From assembly GCA_963717455.1 (NCBI GenBank), contig OY970336.1, positions 5,491,369 through 5,555,368 of the forward strand: DNA of 64,000 nucleotides, read 5' to 3'. Of the stretch, positions 35,578-45,367 are shown piece after piece. The position numbers and the translations under genes are program-made. The notes below the pieces were generated by a model, which worked only from the letters and a program-made list of their open reading frames with translations, was not told the DNA's origin and made no database searches. The DNA is from Bog-473 sp963717455 (GTDB lineage Bacteria > Actinomycetota > Acidimicrobiia > Acidimicrobiales > RAAP-2). Each line of letters starts with the position of its first letter. The first letter of the stretch is position 1.

Positions 35578-36060
35578 TCACGGCTCTGGTGATTGGTGTC
35601 CAGCCAATGAAATGTCAGAGCTTGAGGCGAAATAGAGACCGTCGGCGTCTTCGAAGGGGAGGGCTGTGAGACCCTTCAACACTCGATCGAGTAACTCATC
35701 GACGGCTTTTCCGATTGCGTTGGACACTTGCATCGGCCCATGCGCCACCGGATCGCGGGGCCAGTCCTGCCGCGAGGCGGCCGCCTGAATGATTCTCGTC
35801 CGAGGAGAACCTTCCAATTCGAGTATCCGTTGGGAGGTGGGGAGCACAAGGTCATCGAGTTGTCCGCTCTCCGCCAATTCGACGGCGGTCTCCACGATGG
35901 CAGTAATCGCTGGTGTTGGGTCCAGGACTGCGGTGCCACTATTTCCAATCCCAGGGCTCAGAGAGGTGACGATGATCGAACGTGCGTGTTCGTCGGTGAT
36001 CAGATCGGGAACCCCAAAGGATCGCCTGAATCGTCGCCACCAAGCAGAGGAACCGTCCAC
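35578..36060 (-). CDS. Hypothetical protein
   Basis: The 160-residue product begins MDGSSAWWRRFRRSFGVPDL and is mostly amphipathic helix: AITAIVETAVELAESGQLDDL, then ISNAIGKAVDELLDRVLKGL in a like pattern. There is no membrane segment and no recognised domain. Codon use looks coding. It lies between the zinc-finger genes and the end of the relaxase gene on the relaxase strand. The function is unknown. Confidence 0.45.
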   Translation of the reverse strand: MDGSSAWWRRFRRSFGVPDLITDEHARSIIVTSLSPGIGNSGTAVLDPTPAITAIVETAVELAESGQLDDLVLPTSQRILELEGSPRTRIIQAAASRQDWPRDPVAHGPMQVSNAIGKAVDELLDRVLKGLTALPFEDADGLYFASSSDISLAGHQSPEP

Positions 36061-36428
36061 ACCGGAATCCTAAGGCCGGGCCAGACGTGGAATGTCACGG
36101 GTTTCGAGGACACCTATTCCTGCCCGATGCGTCACAGGAACCCCTCGGAACAGACTCCTCACCCGCCATCTGGCTGTGCTCGCGAGAACTTGGCGCATCG
36201 AGAACACCACGCGGCTGGTGCGCGTTCATCGGGCACGTGGACCAACGCACCACAACCAGAACATCGCCAGATCACTGGTGATTGACCTTGGATGTCAGAC
36301 ACCGAATCGTCCCCCTTTGAGTGGCCAAAAGACGTTAATCCGGACGGCCTGACGAAGGTGGAAAGCGCAGCCGAGAGCTCCGGACTCCGAAGGGTTCACC
36401 CCCGGCACAAAGTGTTCGAAGAACGCGA
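36061..36428. other. Intergenic interval downstream of the relaxase gene
   Basis: I see no convincing gene or repeat here. Short frames exist but carry no motif and no ribosome binding site. Confidence 0.4.
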
Positions 36429-39400
36429 TCACAATCCGACCCCGTCGCCGAGGTCGTGACCGGAGTCGCCCTCGCGGCTCCACGCAAAGGGCACTGGTTC
36501 TGGCACTGATGTCACGTCGCGCACGCCATCGCGCCCCGCGGCATCGACGGCATACACCCGATCCCACAGTGACGAGAGCCATGCCTCGTCGGAACCCCTA
36601 CCCGGACCACCGGGCGGCGCGAACCGTGCCGATCCGATGGCAGCAACGGCTCTGTGCCAATGGGCAGACTGCTCGGGGTCGAGGGGTTCGGGGCCGAGCG
36701 CGTCCGCGGGGGTGACGTTCCAGCGGGCTCGGTAGGCCTCGATGGCGCCTGCGGCAGACTGCCAGCGCTCCACGGCTCCGATGCGCTCGGGTAGGGGCCC
36801 CAGGATGGCGGCCGTGTAATCCGGACGGCTGTAGGCGGCGGCCTGGCCGAGCCGGTACTCATGACGCCGGATCTCCCTATCCCGCTGGGACCACCTTTCG
36901 ATCTGCGCTCGGTGACACCTCGCCCAGGCCTCCCGTCGACGCTGTGCGGCGGCGAGCGTCGTCACATCCTCCTCTGCTTCGGTCCGGCGATCCCCACTCG
37001 ACGCGTCGAGGCGCCGGCGGTACGCGTCGGCGAGCTGTTGCGAAACGTCGGGGGGCGCGTGATCGGCGATCCAGCGTCCGAGGTCGGCGTGCTCACGGTA
37101 GGCGGAGGCGACGTCGTCGGCCGAGACGGATGGCCAGGTCGGGAGGCGGTCCCGGGCCATGGTCTGCTCCTTGTTCTGCGAGAGGGCGCCGACGAGCGAG
37201 CCGAGCGCGTCGCGCTGGGCGAGGTCGTCGCCGTGGTGCCCGATTTCCCACCGCGGGTTCTCGGGGGCGGCGACGTAGAGGTTGTTTGAGAGCCGGCCCC
37301 GCGAGAGCTGGGTGTAACCGGCCTCTTGGTAGAGGCTGTCGCCACCGAGCCCGAAGGTGTGGTCGACCGTGATCCCCTGTGAGCGGAACACCGTGAGCGC
37401 GTAGCCGAGACTCGTGGAGGCCTCGGCGTAGCTGCGGGGCAGGACGGCGCGGCGCCCGTCGTCGAGCTGGACGACCAGCGAGCCGGTTGCTTCGGTCCGG
37501 GCCTCCTCGATGCCGCCGGCGACGTCACCTTGGACTCGGCGAACGTCACCCTCCCTGCTCAGGGCGTTGTCAGTGGCAGTCAGCGCCACCACGGTGCCGA
37601 ATGTGCCGTTGCGGAGTCGGATGAGTTCGGCACCGCGAGAGCTGTCGACGAGGTCAGCGCAGCGCACCCGCTGGTTCTTCTCGAAAATGACCCGGTCACC
37701 GACGCTGAACGCCTTGGCTCCGATCCTGATCTCGCCTCCGAGCTCACCGGCGGCCTGACGGCGGGCCCGGACCATCTCGTTCAGCGCGGCGACGTCGGAG
37801 CGCCGGACGGCCAGGATGGCCGTGGTCTGCGTGCGATGGACGCTCCACCAATCCTCGACGATGCGCCGGCGAGCCTGGTCCAAGGTGGTGGTGACCGTCA
37901 CCCGGCCGTGTTCGACATAGGCGTCGACGGCTGGGGTGACGTCGCCGTGGCGCAGGGCGACGAGGGCGTCGCGTTCCCACTGCTGGTCCGAGCCGGCCTG
38001 GCGGCGGTTAACGGTCAAGGTGACGACATGACTCCTCAGCTCGTTCGAGAGCGAGCGCAGCGCCCCGCCGGCGTCGATGGAGGAGAGCTGGCGGTTGTCG
38101 CCGAGGAGGACGAGCTTGGCTCGGGCCGCATCGACGTAGGAACGGAGCTCGTCGAGGGGGCGACTGCCGACCATCGCCGCCTCGTCGAGGACGACGACGT
38201 GGCGCGTGCTCAGGCCACCGCCTTCCCGCACATCGGCGAGGATCTGGGTGAGCGACGTGCTGGGGATGCCCGTCCCAGCCTCGAGGTCGGCGGCCGTCCG
38301 CGCCGCCACCGCCGTGCCGATGACCGCGAATCCGGCCTCCTCCCAGGCCATCCGGGTGGCCTCGAGCAGTGTCGTCTTGCCCGTTCCGGCCTGGCCGATC
38401 ACCAGGTCGTAGCCGTTGCCAGAGGTGAGCAGCGCCCGCACACCGTCGGCTTGTTCGCCATCGAGATGGGAATGGAGTCGAAGGACCCATTCGACCATCT
38501 CGGGGGCGACCTGGCCGGTTCCTTCGCCGATGCGTGCGAGCGCGGAGTCGATGATGCGTTGCTCGGCGGCCAGCAGCTCGGTGGTCGTGTAACGCCGGTC
38601 GCCGCTCGTGACTGGGACGACATGGCCGCTGCGGGTCCGTAGGTGCTCGGGGCCGGCGTCGGGGTCGGCCAGGACCCGGACGACACCGTCTCTCTCGAGG
38701 AATCTGGCCGTCAGTGCAGCGGCCTCGTCGGGGGTGACGTCGAAGGCCCTGGCCACCGCGCTCATGGCGTCGCGGCGGGTGAACGTCGACCCGAGCAGGG
38801 TGACGGGCAGTGCCCGGACGCCGGTGGCGCCTGAGTCCAAGAGATGTTGTTCGTCGATCTCCCAGTCGTCGAGCGACACGCCCTGCTCGCCAGCCAGGAC
38901 ACGAAAGACCTCCTCGACTTCCGCGGGACCGGCCGGCGCGAAGGTCTCCCGGCCGAGGGAAGCGGTGACGTCGTCGACTTCGGCAGGTCGCGGGTCGCCG
39001 TCCCCGTCGGGGAGATCGATCCTGGCCAGCTGCTCCACCCATCCCTCGCGTAGGACATCGACCTCGGTGCCGGCTGTGGGCTTGCGCTCGCGGGTGTCGA
39101 GCGCAGCGGTCTCGGCTGCCTTCTGCGACGTGGCGCCCCGGACCTCCATCGCGGCCTCGATGTCGACCCTGCGCTTGGAGAAGGCCCGGAGCACTGCCTT
39201 TGGGACATCTCGCAGTTCGCTCAGGCCGTTGCGCCGAATGTCCCAGGCGAGACCGAGTGGTGCGAGATCGGCTCGCAGGGCGGAGCGGTAGAGCGTTCCG
39301 GCAGTCATCTTCCAGGTAAAGAGGTGTCGCCCGTCAGGGGCAGACCAGCGACCGTCGGCGCCCTGGACCAGGTTCGGGACGACGACGTGGGTGTGGAGCT

Positions 39401-39881
39401 GGGGGTCGCCGGCCCGGCTGGTGCGGTGCCGGAAGGCCGCCCCGATGAACCCCCTGCCTTCGATCAGCTGGGCCCCGCCGTGGCCACGGCGGGCGTAGCA
39501 GGCCTCCTCGGAGAGGCGGTCGAGCACGGCGCCGACGGCCCTGTCGTGGGCGGTCGAGATCGTGTCACGGACCTCGCCCGATCCGAAGGCCCAGAGCAAG
39601 GAGATGCCTTTGGGAGCGGAGAACGTCAGGTCGTAGCCGGGCCGGCGGCTCGACTGGATCTGCAGACCCAGCGGTGTACCCTCCGCCGAGGTCCCGGCCA
39701 GCAGATTCCGCAGGGCCTCTGCTTCGACCTGGCCGACGAGCCCAAGCCTTTCGGCCGTTGCCCCGATCCACTGCCCCGGTGCCTCGCCCCGGCCGAGGTA
39801 GTAGTCGTCGACGTTGTTGGCGACCTTCTCGAGGTAGTAGTCCGCGCCGCCCGACGCTCCGAGCCGCCCTATCGACAACAC
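36429..39881 (-). CDS. MobF (TrwC/TraI-type) relaxase-helicase
   Basis: The intact 1150-residue protein starts at a GTG. The relaxase domain (about 1-290) shows candidate Tyr pairs at 15-16 and 27-28. The three-His metal site is at His152, His163 and His165 (RHRTSRAGDPQLHTHVVV), which mirrors TrwC. The helicase domain has Walker A IGQAGTGKTTLL near residue 499 and VVLDEAAMVGS as Walker B, with UvrD/RecD-like motifs to about 900 (GYALTVFRSQGITVDH). The protein nicks oriT, stays covalently bound, and unwinds the transferred strand. It faces away from the tra operon. Confidence 0.93.
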   Translation of the reverse strand: MLSIGRLGASGGADYYLEKVANNVDDYYLGRGEAPGQWIGATAERLGLVGQVEAEALRNLLAGTSAEGTPLGLQIQSSRRPGYDLTFSAPKGISLLWAFGSGEVRDTISTAHDRAVGAVLDRLSEEACYARRGHGGAQLIEGRGFIGAAFRHRTSRAGDPQLHTHVVVPNLVQGADGRWSAPDGRHLFTWKMTAGTLYRSALRADLAPLGLAWDIRRNGLSELRDVPKAVLRAFSKRRVDIEAAMEVRGATSQKAAETAALDTRERKPTAGTEVDVLREGWVEQLARIDLPDGDGDPRPAEVDDVTASLGRETFAPAGPAEVEEVFRVLAGEQGVSLDDWEIDEQHLLDSGATGVRALPVTLLGSTFTRRDAMSAVARAFDVTPDEAAALTARFLERDGVVRVLADPDAGPEHLRTRSGHVVPVTSGDRRYTTTELLAAEQRIIDSALARIGEGTGQVAPEMVEWVLRLHSHLDGEQADGVRALLTSGNGYDLVIGQAGTGKTTLLEATRMAWEEAGFAVIGTAVAARTAADLEAGTGIPSTSLTQILADVREGGGLSTRHVVVLDEAAMVGSRPLDELRSYVDAARAKLVLLGDNRQLSSIDAGGALRSLSNELRSHVVTLTVNRRQAGSDQQWERDALVALRHGDVTPAVDAYVEHGRVTVTTTLDQARRRIVEDWWSVHRTQTTAILAVRRSDVAALNEMVRARRQAAGELGGEIRIGAKAFSVGDRVIFEKNQRVRCADLVDSSRGAELIRLRNGTFGTVVALTATDNALSREGDVRRVQGDVAGGIEEARTEATGSLVVQLDDGRRAVLPRSYAEASTSLGYALTVFRSQGITVDHTFGLGGDSLYQEAGYTQLSRGRLSNNLYVAAPENPRWEIGHHGDDLAQRDALGSLVGALSQNKEQTMARDRLPTWPSVSADDVASAYREHADLGRWIADHAPPDVSQQLADAYRRRLDASSGDRRTEAEEDVTTLAAAQRRREAWARCHRAQIERWSQRDREIRRHEYRLGQAAAYSRPDYTAAILGPLPERIGAVERWQSAAGAIEAYRARWNVTPADALGPEPLDPEQSAHWHRAVAAIGSARFAPPGGPGRGSDEAWLSSLWDRVYAVDAAGRDGVRDVTSVPEPVPFAWSREGDSGHDLGDGVGL

Positions 39882-40226
39882 GGCAACGCCCGCCGGCGGC
39901 TGAGTTGCGACCGGACCATGGTCGAATCGTCCGCTGGGACGTCACCTTGAACGTCATCCCGGACGACGCAGGCTTACCCACCAGGAAGAACCTCTGCGCT
40001 ACCGGGCGAGGAATTCCGCCCGGAGGGCGGAGCGCACCCTGTGGTGCACGGGTGTGGAATGTTGCGTACAGGTCCGGCGGATCCGATGGAGGGGCATGAC
40101 AAAGCCCCCTTCCTCGATGGAAGGGGGCTTTGTGTGGGGCCGGCGCTGCCGATGGTCTACCCGGCGTCGGTCACCGCGGGTTCTGAGGTACCACGGGCAG
40201 CCCCGTGGAGCTCGGACGCTGAGCGA
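39882..40226. other. Intergenic interval upstream of the relaxase gene
   Basis: No gene is seen. The terminator at 40100 lies here. An oriT would be expected near a MobF gene, but I cannot identify a nic site. Confidence 0.4.
40100..40132 (-). terminator. Strong hairpin terminator
   Basis: CAAAGCCCCCTTCC pairs perfectly over 14 bases with GGAAGGGGGCTTTG around a five-base loop. It lies directly downstream of the gene ending at 40227 and 219 bases upstream of the relaxase start, so it should separate the ssb-side transcript from the relaxase transcript. The T-run is short (CTTTG), and the hairpin could work in both directions. Confidence 0.75.
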
Positions 40227-40676
40227 TCAGTACTCGGAGGGGAGCAGAAGGGTGGTGGCGTGGCGGGGGCGCACACCCGAGGGGCCGACAGGGCCATCGG
40301 TCTCGGCGTCGGTGATGATCCACAGGCGGGTGGTTCCCAGGTCGTAGGCGCTGAGGATGCGCTCCCCGCTCCGGACGGCCTCGTCGTTGGCGTCGTGGTC
40401 ATCGGCGGACAATGCGCCCCAGTCGCCTGCGCCGTGGCGGGAGAGCAGGCGGGCGGGGTCTGCTCCTTCACGCACCAGAGCACGGAGGACGCCGGGTGTG
40501 GCGACCAGCGGGCCGAAGGCGAACAGCCGCTGCCGCTCCACGATCTCGGTGGGGACGAGGACGGTTCCCTTGTCCGTGGTGAGCCGGAGAATGCCTGCGG
40601 TGCCCTCGGTCGGAGTGCCCGTCTTGTAGTCGGGGTCGATAGCGTTCCACCGGCTGGCGGTGATGACTGCGGTCAT
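40227..40676 (-). CDS. Conserved mobile-element protein, unknown function
   Basis: ATG at 40676 with AGGAGG upstream opens a 149-residue protein starting MTAVITASRWNAIDP. Its central block DWGALSADDHDANDEAVRSG and its end LWIITDAETDGPVGPS...TTLLLPSEY follow a pattern I associate with small proteins on plasmids and conjugative elements, with no established function. The frame upstream of 40676 is not coding. It lies between ssb and the relaxase on the same strand and ends before the strong terminator. Confidence 0.65.
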   Translation of the reverse strand: MTAVITASRWNAIDPDYKTGTPTEGTAGILRLTTDKGTVLVPTEIVERQRLFAFGPLVATPGVLRALVREGADPARLLSRHGAGDWGALSADDHDANDEAVRSGERILSAYDLGTTRLWIITDAETDGPVGPSGVRPRHATTLLLPSEY

Positions 40677-41039
40677 GGCGTCCTCCTGATGATCTGGTCC
40701 GGCTCCCGGAGCGGAGCAAGGCGGGCCTTGTTCCGCTGTGTGCGAAAGGACCGCTAGGCCGGTCGGGGTCAAGCGGCGGGCATGCCCGAGCGAGGAAGCG
40801 AAGCCCGGTGGCGGAGCCGAGCTGGCGAGGCGACGGTGGAGCCGGCCGCCACCGCGGCGGCGCCCCGCAGCTTCCGCTTGAGGTCGACCGGCGTCCGGTC
40901 CAGGCCCTCTCAACGAGGCAGCTCTTCCTCCCGAGCACGCCGGCATTGGCGGTGACGTGCGGGTGACGTACGCCAGGCTTCTCCCGCGGTACCGCGGCGG
41001 AGGGGCCGGGGGATTACTCCCCCGGCCCGCTCGCTCGGG
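40677..41039. other. Intergenic interval downstream of ssb
   Basis: I find no gene. The interval holds the hairpin at 41004 and a GC-rich stretch with several short inverted repeats. Confidence 0.4.
41004..41027 (-). terminator. GC-rich hairpin after ssb
   Basis: GGCCGGGGG pairs with CCCCCGGCC around the loop ATTACT. It begins 13 bases after the ssb stop on the minus strand. There is no T-tract, so it may only stabilise the mRNA end or act weakly as a terminator. A second inverted pair (GCCCG...CGGGC) overlaps at 41025-41040. Confidence 0.5.
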
Positions 41040-41435
41040 CTAGAAGGTCTCGACCTCGTGGGTCTCGACCTCACCTGAGCGCCGCTGGGTCCGCTGGACA
41101 TCGGCGGTGGCGAAGCGGAGGCTCGGACCGATCTCGTCGGCCGTGATCTCGACCTTGGAGCGGTGCTCGCCTTCGTCGGTTTCCCAGCTGCGCTGCTCGA
41201 GGCGGCCGGTGACCACGACCCGCATGCCCTTGGTGAGGCTGAGGGCCACGTTCTCGGCCAGGTCCCGCCAGCAGACGATGTCGAAGAACGACGTGGTCTC
41301 CTGCCACTCCTGGGTTGTCCGGTCCTGCCAGCGCCGGTTGACTGCCACACCGAGCTGGGCCGTAGCTTGACCCTCCCTGGTGTAGCGGATCTCGGGCTCC
41401 CGAGTCAGGTTTCCTGTGATGGTGACGGTGTTCAT
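41040..41435 (-). CDS. ssb: Single-stranded DNA-binding protein
   Basis: ATG at 41435 follows AAAGGA and starts MNTVTITGNLTREPEIRYT. The 131-residue OB-fold protein shows the normal SSB blocks FFDIVCWRDLAENVALSLTKGMRVVVTGRLEQRSWE. The C-terminus is short (RSGEVETHEVETF) and lacks the usual acidic DDDIPF tip. Plasmid and ICE SSBs coat the transferred strand in the recipient and often have shortened tails. It is transcribed towards the relaxase gene with the small mobile-element gene between them. Confidence 0.92.
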   Translation of the reverse strand: MNTVTITGNLTREPEIRYTREGQATAQLGVAVNRRWQDRTTQEWQETTSFFDIVCWRDLAENVALSLTKGMRVVVTGRLEQRSWETDEGEHRSKVEITADEIGPSLRFATADVQRTQRRSGEVETHEVETF

Positions 41436-41929
41436 GTTGTGGTTCCTTTCGTGTGTGGTGCTTACGGGCACGACACGCGAACCGGGAAGACGAGGGGGCA
41501 ACGGTTGCCCGCAGGGTCGGCCGGAAAGTTGCGGCGGGACCGAAGGTCAGTGAGCACAGCGAACGCCGCCGTCCAGTTTCCGAGACGCCGTTGCGGCCGA
41601 GGCGACGGGGCGCAAGATGGGACCGAAAGCACCGCCATACACGTCAGGAAGGCCCACGACTCATCGCTCACCGCTCACCGCTCACCGCCACCCTGGTGCC
41701 AGCGAGAGAGGACCTTTGTCGCAATGGCCGGGGCTCAGGCCGGCCGTGCCGGATCTACGTAACTACGGCAGGGATGACCAGGAGAATGATTGAGTTCGGC
41801 CTTGCTCAGGGAGGTGTGAGCTGGACTCCGCCAAAAGGAGCACCCTGTCGTACCATCTGAGCATGACTTTCGTGGATACTCCCAGTTCAGACCCAGCGCT
41901 CCCGCTAGTGGGCACGGCGGAGGGCACAC
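41436..41929. other. Intergenic interval between ssb and the restriction cluster
   Basis: No gene is recognised. Three tandem copies of GCTCACC lie at 41666-41686. The divergent promoters of ssb and the DUF262 gene must be in this interval. Confidence 0.45.
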
Positions 41930-43793
41930 ATGGTCACGACTGAACGGCGGCAGCCTCGGGAGATCGACGGCAAGGGGAAGACGGTCAGGGAACTCCTTGC
42001 CGGTCGGAAGTACTCGATCGACTACTTCCAGCGAGAGTACAAGTGGCAGACGAAGCAGGTCACCGAGCTGATCGATGATCTTTCGGCGAAGTTCCAAGAA
42101 AACTTCGAGCCGGGACACGACCGATCCGAAGTAGCCGGGTATGGGCATTACTTCCTGGGATCGATCATCGTCAGCGACAAAGACGGGGTGAAGTTCATCA
42201 TCGACGGCCAGCAGCGGTTGACCACGCTCACCCTGTTATTGATATATCTCCAGCACCAACTCGACGACACTGAGCAACGGGGGCAGCTGGCTGAGCTGAT
42301 CTTCTCTCAGAAGTTCGGCAAACGATCCTTCAACCTAGACATCCCGGATCGCACCGACGCCATGGAGGCGCTCTACACCGCGCAGGAGTTCGTATCCCTC
42401 GACCCAGCAGAGTCCGTCGCCAACATCCTCGCCCGCTACTCCGATATTGACGACGCTTTTCCGTCAGACCTCCGGCAAGAGGTTCTCCCATACTTCGTGG
42501 ACTGGCTGATCGAGAGTGTTCACCTCGTCGAGATCACGGCCTACTCCGACAGCGACGCCTACACCATCTTCGAGACCATGAACGATCGTGGACTCTCGCT
42601 GACTCCTGCAGACATGCTCAAGGGCTACCTCCTGGCGAGCATCACCGATGCGGACGACAGAGTTCATGCCGGAAAGGTTTGGAAGCAGCGCATGACTGCG
42701 CTTATGGACCTCGGTAAGGATGAGGATGCTGACGGCATCAAGTCCTGGCTTCGGAGTCAGTACGCCGAGACGATCCGAGAACGCAAGCGAGGAGCTGCCC
42801 CGGAGGACTTCGACCTGATCGGAACTGAGTTCCACCGCTGGGTCAAGGACCACGAGGACCGGCTCGGGCTAGAGAAGAGCAGCGACTTCGTCCGCTTCAT
42901 TGATCGTGACTTCGCATTCTACGGCCACTGGTACGAGCGCCTTCGGAAGGCTGCTGACACGTTCACTCCGGGCCTCGAAAGCATCTACTTCAATGCAGAG
43001 CACAACTTTACGCTCCAGTACCCAGTCCTCCTCTCGCCACTCCAGGTATCGGACTCCGAAGAGGTGATCCTGAGGAAGGTACGCGTTACGGCAGCCTTCC
43101 TCGACATTTTGATCCATCGGCGAATCTGGAACTGGCACGCGATCGACTACTCGACCATGCAGTACGCAATGTTCATCGTCATGCGGGATATCCGTGCAAA
43201 GAGTCCAGATGAACTAGCAGACCACTTGCGTCAGAGGCTCGACGCCGACGGTGAGACCTTCCTCACGAATCCGAGTTTCCAGTCTCCATGGCATGAACGG
43301 ACGCCAGATTCATCGCCTGTTGGCACGTATGACGGACTTCATCGAGACCCGCTCAGGTATGCCATCGCACTATGTGGACTACGCCAAGCGTGGTGGCAAG
43401 GATGGACTTGAGATCGAACATATCTGGGCGAATCACGCCGACCGTCACGAAGACGAGTTCTCCCATCCGAGCGAGTTCGCCGACTACCGGAATCGCATCG
43501 GCGACCTTCTCCTCCTTCCGAAGAGCTTCAACGCTGCCTACGGTGATCTTCCATACGAGGCGAAGCTCATTCAGTACGACAGCCAGAACCTGCTCGCACG
43601 GAGTCTGCATCAGAACGCCTACGTTTTGAATCCTGGCTTCTTGCGGTTCATCGAGCGCAGCGGATTGCCGTTCCAAGCGCACTCCGAATTTCGCAAGGCC
43701 GATCTTGACGCTCGCCAGGAGCTGTACATCCAGCTCGCCGAGCACATCTGGAATCCGGACCGACTCATGCAAGAAGCAGCGGGGGAGATCTGA
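41930..43793 (+). CDS. GmrSD-like DUF262/DUF1524 type IV restriction nuclease, one frameshift
   Basis: The N-terminal DUF262 domain carries YSIDYFQREYKWQTKQVTEL, YFLGSIIVS and FIIDGQQRLTTLTLLLIYL. This is the ParB-like NTPase part, where the DGQQR block is diagnostic. After DRGLSLTPADMLKGYLL a helical region follows. Near 43285 the frame shifts by one base, and the C-terminal DUF1524 HNH domain continues (LHGMNGRQIHRLLARMTDF, then LEIEHIWAN and NRIGDLLLLPKSFN). GmrSD proteins cut modified phage DNA. The end shares a base with the hsdM start. Total length would be about 620 residues. Confidence 0.85.
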
Positions 43794-45367
43794 TGGCCCG
43801 TCAGCCTCAGAACGGCGAACCGCTTGGCTTCGAGGACACCCTCTGGAAGGCTGCCGACAAGCTCCGGGGGTCCATGGACTCCAGCGAGTACAAGCACGTT
43901 GTGCTGGGTCTCGTCTTCCTCAAATACGTCGATGACGCCTTCGGCGAGCGGCGAGCACAGCTCGCTACCGACCTCGAAGCCGACGGTATTACCGGCGAAC
44001 AGGCAGAGGAGCTGCTGGAGTCCCGCGACGAGTACACGGCGGAGGGCGTCTTCTGGGTGCCACCGGAGGCGCGTTGGGAGTACCTCCAGGCAAACGCCAA
44101 GCAGCCCGAGATTGGGAAGCTCATCGATGCTGCCATGGATGCTGTCGAAGTCGAGAACCCGACGCTAGGGGGAGTGCTCCCCAAGAACTTTGCCCGTCCG
44201 AGCCTGGACGTTCGCCGACTTGGCGAGTTGGTCGACCTGATCGCTGGACTTGGTCTTGGCTCTGCCGAGCACCGGGAGAAGGACCTGCTCGGGAGGGTGT
44301 ACGAGTACTTCCTCGGCAAGTTCGCTTCTCAAGAAGGAAAGGGGGGAGGCGAGTTCTACACGCCTCGGAGCGTCGTCAAGCTTCTTGTCGAGATGATCGA
44401 GCCGTACAAGGGAAGGGTGTACGACCCGTGTTTCGGCTCCGGCGGCATGTTCGTCCAGTCCGAGAACTTTGTGGAAGCTCACGGCGGCCAACGCAACGAT
44501 ATCGCTGTGTACGGTGAAGAGCTGAACGACACGACATGGCGACTCGGCAAGATGAACCTCGCCATTCGAGGTATCGAGGCTGACCTCGGTCCTCGATGGG
44601 GTGACACGTTCCACGATGATCTCCACCCTGATCTCAAGGCAGATTTCATCCTTGCCAACCCCCCATTCAACGTCTCCGACTGGGGCGGCGATCAGTTGCG
44701 GGATGATCCTCGCTGGAAGTACGGAGTGCCTCCGACAGGTAACGCCAACTTCGCCTGGCTGCAGCATATGGCTTCGAAACTGGCACCCCAAGGGGTGGCC
44801 GGTGTCGTCTTGGCGAACGGCTCGCTGTCGTCCCAACAGAGCGGCGAAGGCGACATCCGACAGAAGATGGTCGAGACAGACCTCGTCGAAAGCATCATTG
44901 CCCTTCCAGGACAACTCTTCTATTCAACGCCAATTCCCGTCTCGCTTTGGTTCCTTAATCGAGACAAGACGTCTGGTGACTCGCGTGGGTGGCGTGACCG
45001 AACGGGCGAGGTCCTTTTTATCGACGCTCGGCGTTTCGGAGCTATGGTTGATCGTACCCATAGGGAGCTTACTGCGGAGGATATCGACGTAATCGCCGAT
45101 GCCTACCACGCATGGCGGGGCGAGTCGATTGATCGCTCGTACGAAGACGTCCCTGGCTTCTCTGCCTCTGTGACCATCGCAAACATTGCAGAGCACCACT
45201 TCGTATTGACCCCCGGTCGGTATGTCGGCGTGGAAGATGCCGAAGACGACGGGGAGCCGATTCGAGAGAAACTGGCCCGTCTTCAGGACGAGCTGATCTC
45301 GGCGTTCGACGAAAGTGCTCGATTGCAAACGCTGGTTATACAAGCGTTGGAACATTTAGATGTCTGA
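43793..45367 (+). CDS. hsdM: Type I restriction-modification DNA methyltransferase subunit
   Basis: This intact 524-residue N6-adenine methyltransferase has an N-terminal HsdM helical domain (ADKLRGSMDSSEYKHVVLGL). The SAM-binding motif is YDPCFGSGGMF near residue 212, and the catalytic motif is LANPPFNVSDW near 288. The region EFYTPRSVVKLLVEMIEP is typical. It methylates the HsdS-specified site and is required for restriction. ATG at 43793 overlaps the DUF262/DUF1524 stop, and its own stop overlaps the hsdS start, so the genes form one operon. Confidence 0.95.
   Translation: MARQPQNGEPLGFEDTLWKAADKLRGSMDSSEYKHVVLGLVFLKYVDDAFGERRAQLATDLEADGITGEQAEELLESRDEYTAEGVFWVPPEARWEYLQANAKQPEIGKLIDAAMDAVEVENPTLGGVLPKNFARPSLDVRRLGELVDLIAGLGLGSAEHREKDLLGRVYEYFLGKFASQEGKGGGEFYTPRSVVKLLVEMIEPYKGRVYDPCFGSGGMFVQSENFVEAHGGQRNDIAVYGEELNDTTWRLGKMNLAIRGIEADLGPRWGDTFHDDLHPDLKADFILANPPFNVSDWGGDQLRDDPRWKYGVPPTGNANFAWLQHMASKLAPQGVAGVVLANGSLSSQQSGEGDIRQKMVETDLVESIIALPGQLFYSTPIPVSLWFLNRDKTSGDSRGWRDRTGEVLFIDARRFGAMVDRTHRELTAEDIDVIADAYHAWRGESIDRSYEDVPGFSASVTIANIAEHHFVLTPGRYVGVEDAEDDGEPIREKLARLQDELISAFDESARLQTLVIQALEHLDV

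Noticed and set aside
36092..36352. Plus-strand small frame near the relaxase end
   Set aside because: There is no ribosome binding site, domain or coding bias.
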